Positions 47,956 to 50,727 of a DNA stretch of 50,727 nt are shown here, piece by piece. Made by a program: the position numbers and the translations under genes. Every line of letters begins with the position of its first letter. Positions within the stretch are counted from its first letter, which is position 1. The notes beneath the pieces are model-generated. The model saw only the letters and a list, made by a program, of their open reading frames with translations, did not search any database and was not told where the DNA came from. The stretch is from Acidimicrobiia bacterium (lineage in GTDB: Bacteria; Actinomycetota; Acidimicrobiia; IMCC26256; JAMXLJ01), in contig JAMXLJ010000009.1 of NCBI GenBank assembly GCA_024281095.1, forward strand, positions 1 to 50,727, written 5' to 3'.

Positions 47956-49032
47956 TCAGTGGGCCGCCGCGAACGCGTCGACCATGGCCTGCCGCCACCC
48001 GCGCAACGGGTCGGTTCGCGCCTCCGGCGTGCGGCCGAGACGCACCACGACCAGGTCGAGCGCCGGGCACACGTCGATCGACTGACCCTCGTAACCGGCG
48101 GCCCAGAACGTGCCGTGGTCGTCGCCGACCACCCACCAGTGCGCACCGTAGAGCGACCCGTCGGTCGGGTCGACCGACCGCACCGTCCGACCATGGTCGA
48201 CCCAGCCCTCCGGAAGCAGGCGACGGCCGTCCCAGATGCCGTCGCGCAGGTAGAGCAATCCGAAACGCGCGAAGTCGCGCGCTGTCGCGTGAACGTACGA
48301 CGATGCGATCCAGGTGCCCGCGTCATCGAAGCCCGCCCGGGCCGACGACGCGCCGATCGGGTCGAACAGACGATCGCGCAGGAACTGCTCGTACGCGGCG
48401 CCCGGGCCCACCAAACTCGCGACGATGCCCGAGACGATGTTCGAGGTGCCGCTCGAATAGTTGAAGCGCTCCCCCGGCGACGCGACGAGCGGGCGGCCGG
48501 AAGCGAACGCGGCGACATCGTGCTGCCCGCGCCCGAAGAGCATCTCGATCACGTCTGACTTGTTCGCGTCGTCGTAGTCCTCGGCGAAGTCGAGGCCATC
48601 GCGCATCTGGAGCAGATGATCGAGCGTGATGGCACGGCGCGGGTCGGCAGGATCGCTCCACGACGCAACCGCGGCCGGTGCGTCGAGAGTCAGCCGCCCA
48701 TCGCCGACGAGCATCCCGACGACCGCGTGCAACATGGACTTCGCCATCGACCACGACAGCAGCGGCGTGTCGGGATGGACGGGGTCGTCGGGCTCGTCCC
48801 AATGCGGGATGCCACCGCCGTAGCGTTCCGCGACGACACGGCCCTGGTACACCACGACGACCGCGAGCGTCATCGCGAGCGGGCCGCCGTCGTCGAACGC
48901 CGCGTCGAGCAGCGGAGCGAGGTCGACTCCCGCGGGAAGGGACCCCTCGGGCCACGACCGCGCCGGCCACGGAACGTCCGCCGGCTGCGGTGGCAACGGC
49001 ACGGTCGGCGCGATCGGATACAGAGCGGTCAC
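47956..49032 (-). CDS. Beta-lactamase-fold serine hydrolase 2
   Basis: A 358-aa class C beta-lactamase-like hydrolase. The catalytic motif is SWSMAKSM with S95 and K98 (S-x-x-K), the tyrosine motif FNYSSGTSN with Y192, and the third near GYEGQSIDV. It shares only the fold with the copy at 27880. The N-terminal 45 residues are Pro-rich with no clear signal peptide, so it is probably cytosolic or weakly anchored. Likely esterase or peptidase. GTG start at 49032 with TACGCT 6 nt upstream. Confidence 0.82.
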   Translation of the reverse strand: MTALYPIAPTVPLPPQPADVPWPARSWPEGSLPAGVDLAPLLDAAFDDGGPLAMTLAVVVVYQGRVVAERYGGGIPHWDEPDDPVHPDTPLLSWSMAKSMLHAVVGMLVGDGRLTLDAPAAVASWSDPADPRRAITLDHLLQMRDGLDFAEDYDDANKSDVIEMLFGRGQHDVAAFASGRPLVASPGERFNYSSGTSNIVSGIVASLVGPGAAYEQFLRDRLFDPIGASSARAGFDDAGTWIASSYVHATARDFARFGLLYLRDGIWDGRRLLPEGWVDHGRTVRSVDPTDGSLYGAHWWVVGDDHGTFWAAGYEGQSIDVCPALDLVVVRLGRTPEARTDPLRGWRQAMVDAFAAAH

Positions 49033-49038
49033 GCGGCG

Positions 49039-49044
49039 AGCGTA
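49039..49044 (-). promoter_or_regulatory. -10 box, leaderless promoter of serine hydrolase 2
   Basis: TACGCT on the minus strand, 6 nt before the GTG at 49032. It lies next to the stop codon of the small membrane protein gene. Confidence 0.5.
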
Positions 49045-49055
49045 CGTTTCGGCGG

Positions 49056-49265
49056 CTAACGCACGAAAGCCAGTGTGAGCACCGTGGCGCCGACGAGCGC
49101 GCCCGTCATCAGCACCACGACACGGTCACGGCGCGGACGCAGCAACGCAACGCCGGCGCCCACCGCGAGGAGACCGGCGCGGCGACGGAGCCGGCGGGCA
49201 CGTCGGCGTCCGAGCAGTCGTTCGAGCGTGGTGGGCCGGCGTCGCGCGACGAGGAAGCGCTGCAT
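49056..49265 (-). CDS. Small basic membrane protein
   Basis: A 69-aa protein with a strongly basic N-terminus (LLGRRRARRLRRRAGLLAVGA), a short hydrophobic segment AGLLAVGAGVALL, a basic turn (RPRRDR) and a longer C-terminal helix VVVLMTGALVGATVLTLAFV. Positive-inside rule suggests a helical hairpin with cytoplasmic ends. GGAGG lies 7 nt before the ATG at 49265. I do not recognise a family. It lies just upstream of serine hydrolase 2 on the same strand. Confidence 0.5.
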   Translation of the reverse strand: MQRFLVARRRPTTLERLLGRRRARRLRRRAGLLAVGAGVALLRPRRDRVVVLMTGALVGATVLTLAFVR

Positions 49266-49398
49266 GGATGAGCCTCCGGCCGCCCGCTCGCCCCCCAGGT
49301 TCGCCGATCCTGCGCCGCCGGGACAAGGCTGACTCCGCCGGAAGCGCTGATCAGGCGGGGTGTCGCCGGGGATGGTCGTTGGCGTCACACCCCCTGCA

Positions 49399-49404
49399 TA
49401 CGAT
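49399..49404 (+). promoter_or_regulatory. -10 box, leaderless promoter of the AddB-like gene
   Basis: TACGAT lies 7 nt before the GTG at 49412. Confidence 0.5.
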
Positions 49405-49411
49405 CGGCCGC

Positions 49412-50727
49412 GTGGCTCTGCGGGTGGAGTGGACGCGATACGGGCGCGACGCGGCCGAGGCGCTGCGAAGCGCGGTCGCGGCCGTCAAGCAGGACGATCC
49501 GCTTGCTCCGGTCACGGTCGTGGTGCCGTCGAACCACGTCGGGGTGTCGGCTCGGCGCCGGCTCGCAACGGCACGCGAGGGCGCGGTCTGCAGTCGCGGC
49601 ACCGGCCTCGCCGCAGTCACCTTCGTCACGCCGTACCGCCTGGCGGAGTTGCTCGGTGCCGCCACGCTCGCGGGAGCCGGCCGCCGTCCCGTTTCGACGC
49701 CGGTGCTCGCCGCGGCGATGCGCAACGCGCTGCGGACGCAGCCCGGCGTCTTCGCGCCCGTCGCGGAGCACCCCGCTACCGAATCCGCCTTGGTGGACGC
49801 GTACCGCGAGTTGCGCGACCTCACGCCCGACGCGCTTCGCACGGTCGCGGCCGCCAGCCGGCGCGCGCACGATGTCGTACGGCTCCATGTCGCCGCGCGC
49901 GAACAGCTGCAGCGTGAGTGGTACGACGAAGAAGACCTCATGGTTTCGTCAGCCGAAGCGCTCGAGCGCGGTGAGCGGATCGACGAGCTCGGCGCGGTCG
50001 TCGTCTATCTCCCGCAGCGCCTTTCCGGCCATGCGATCCGTGTCCTCGACGCGGCGGCACGGCACCTCGACGTGCACGTGCTGGCCGGATTCACCGCCGA
50101 ACCCGGCGCCGACGCGGAGATCATCGCGTCACTCGCCCGGCTGCAGGCCGCGCACGCCGAGCCGCCGCGGGCCGACTCGCTCGACGTCGTCGCGGCGGAG
50201 CGCGCCCGCATCATCACGACGTCCGATGCCGACGACGAGGTGCGCGCCGCCGTGCGCGCCGTGGTGGACGCCGCGCGAGCCGGCACACCCCTCGATCGCA
50301 TCGCGGTGCTGTACGCCTCGGCCGAGCCGTACGCGCGGATCGCGCACGAGCAGTTGGACGCGGCCGGCATCCGCACCAACGGCGCCGCCGTCGTGCCCGT
50401 GGCCGCCCGCATGGCCGGCCGCGCACTGTTGCGACTCCTCGCGCTGCCCGACGGAGGGTTCCGCCGTCAAGACGTGTTCGCATGGCTGGCGGGCACCAGC
50501 GTCGTCCACGCCGGCCGCCCGGCGCCGATTGCCGCATGGGAACGGCTCTCGCGTGAAGCCGCGGTCGTCGCGCGTACCGATTGGGACACGCGCCTCGACA
50601 CGCTGGCGCGCGACCTCGAGACGCGGGCCAAGGCCGAAGCCGCCGATCCCGACGTCGACGATTGGATCGCGCAACGCCACATGCGTGACGCAGCCCGGGC
50701 GCGGGAGCTGCGCGCGTTCGCGCTCGA
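49412..50727 (+). CDS. AddB/RecB-like helicase-nuclease family protein (3' end outside window)
   Basis: At least 438 aa, open to the window end. N-terminal SAVAAVKQDDPLAPVTVVVPSNHVGVSARRRLA resembles the first beta-alpha unit of the AddB inactivated helicase domain, where VVVPSNHVG replaces a Walker A. Then TFVTPYRLAELLG, EALERGERIDELGAVVVYLPQRLSGHAIRVL, ARIITTSDADDEVRAAVRAVVDAARAGTPLDRIAVLYASAEPY and IAHEQLDAAGIRTNGAAVVPVAARMAGRALLRLL are the typical UvrD-like second half. In AddAB systems the iron-sulfur nuclease is at the C-terminus, not visible here. The role in double-strand-break repair is by family. GTG start supported by TACGAT. Confidence 0.7.
   Translation, partial: MALRVEWTRYGRDAAEALRSAVAAVKQDDPLAPVTVVVPSNHVGVSARRRLATAREGAVCSRGTGLAAVTFVTPYRLAELLGAATLAGAGRRPVSTPVLAAAMRNALRTQPGVFAPVAEHPATESALVDAYRELRDLTPDALRTVAAASRRAHDVVRLHVAAREQLQREWYDEEDLMVSSAEALERGERIDELGAVVVYLPQRLSGHAIRVLDAAARHLDVHVLAGFTAEPGADAEIIASLARLQAAHAEPPRADSLDVVAAERARIITTSDADDEVRAAVRAVVDAARAGTPLDRIAVLYASAEPYARIAHEQLDAAGIRTNGAAVVPVAARMAGRALLRLLALPDGGFRRQDVFAWLAGTSVVHAGRPAPIAAWERLSREAAVVARTDWDTRLDTLARDLETRAKAEAADPDVDDWIAQRHMRDAARARELRAFAL

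Noticed and set aside
27880-49032. The two beta-lactamase-fold genes as antibiotic resistance
   Set aside because: The motifs (SATK/YHP and SMAK/YSS) are those of the EstB-like esterase/peptidase group common in actinobacteria, and neither has a signal peptide.
1-50727. CRISPR arrays, transposases, phage genes, toxin-antitoxin pairs, riboswitches
   Set aside because: No regularly spaced repeats with unique spacers, no DDE or integrase motifs and no recognisable riboswitch cores were seen on either strand.

Overview
The window comes from a high-GC actinobacterium. Evidence: WhiB regulator, F420-type oxidoreductases (LLM family and DUF385/Ddn family), tandem WS/DGAT wax-ester/triacylglycerol synthases, a PknB-like kinase pair, an MptpB-like tyrosine phosphatase, many GTG starts, and start codons placed directly behind a TANNNT -10 box. 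An Acidimicrobiia-like or related deep lineage is my inference. No rRNA, tRNA, CRISPR, transposase or phage gene was recognised. It reads as chromosomal housekeeping and catabolic territory with about 52 protein genes in short operons. The first gene (GNAT) and the last (AddB/RecB-like nuclease-helicase) run off the window.

Layout. 1-5.1 kb: GNAT, an LLM/phosphotransferase pair, an alcohol dehydrogenase/VOC pair, and an SDR. 5.1-8.1 kb: whiB-like gene divergent from a phosphodiester-glycosidase/beta-propeller operon. 8.2-10.9 kb: ferric-reductase-like flavocytochrome, FMN-binding protein and ApbE, a compact extracytoplasmic flavinylation and electron-transfer module. 11-16.4 kb: lipid block with an alpha/beta hydrolase, an acyl-CoA synthetase and two tandem WS/DGATs. 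16.4-23.2 kb: amidohydrolase overlapped antisense by a PAP2 gene, nitroreductase, Ddn-like protein, GH43-like protein, tyrosine phosphatase, PQQ-propeller lipoprotein and a small membrane protein. 23.4-28.9 kb: cNMP-binding protein, GH30-like secreted glycosidase, transmembrane Ser/Thr kinase with an extracellular jelly-roll-like domain, flavodoxin-like reductase and serine hydrolase. 29-35.5 kb: unknown protein, VOC enzyme, a protein carrying the full Coq4 metal motif, second nitroreductase, Thr/Pro-rich anchored protein, ABC exporter and small proteins. 35.5-41.6 kb: soluble kinase divergent from a P450, DUF445 protein, degenerate response regulator, neocarzinostatin-fold secreted protein and a Cys-rich small protein. 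41.7-47 kb: diiron ferritin-like oxygenase with its TetR regulator, divergent from a PadR/ABC/FtsX-type operon. 47-50.7 kb: PurU, serine hydrolase, small membrane protein and AddB-like gene.

The observations I find most worth following are: (1) a window-wide TANNNT box 6-9 nt before about 17 start codons, implying pervasive leaderless transcription; (2) the flavinylation module; (3) the Coq4-motif protein with a TerB-like N-terminus; (4) the TetR/PadR intergenic region, where two different palindromes overlap two leaderless promoters; (5) a neocarzinostatin-fold secreted protein with no enediyne genes nearby; and (6) a 15-bp triple repeat that contains the stop codon of the FtsX-type permease.
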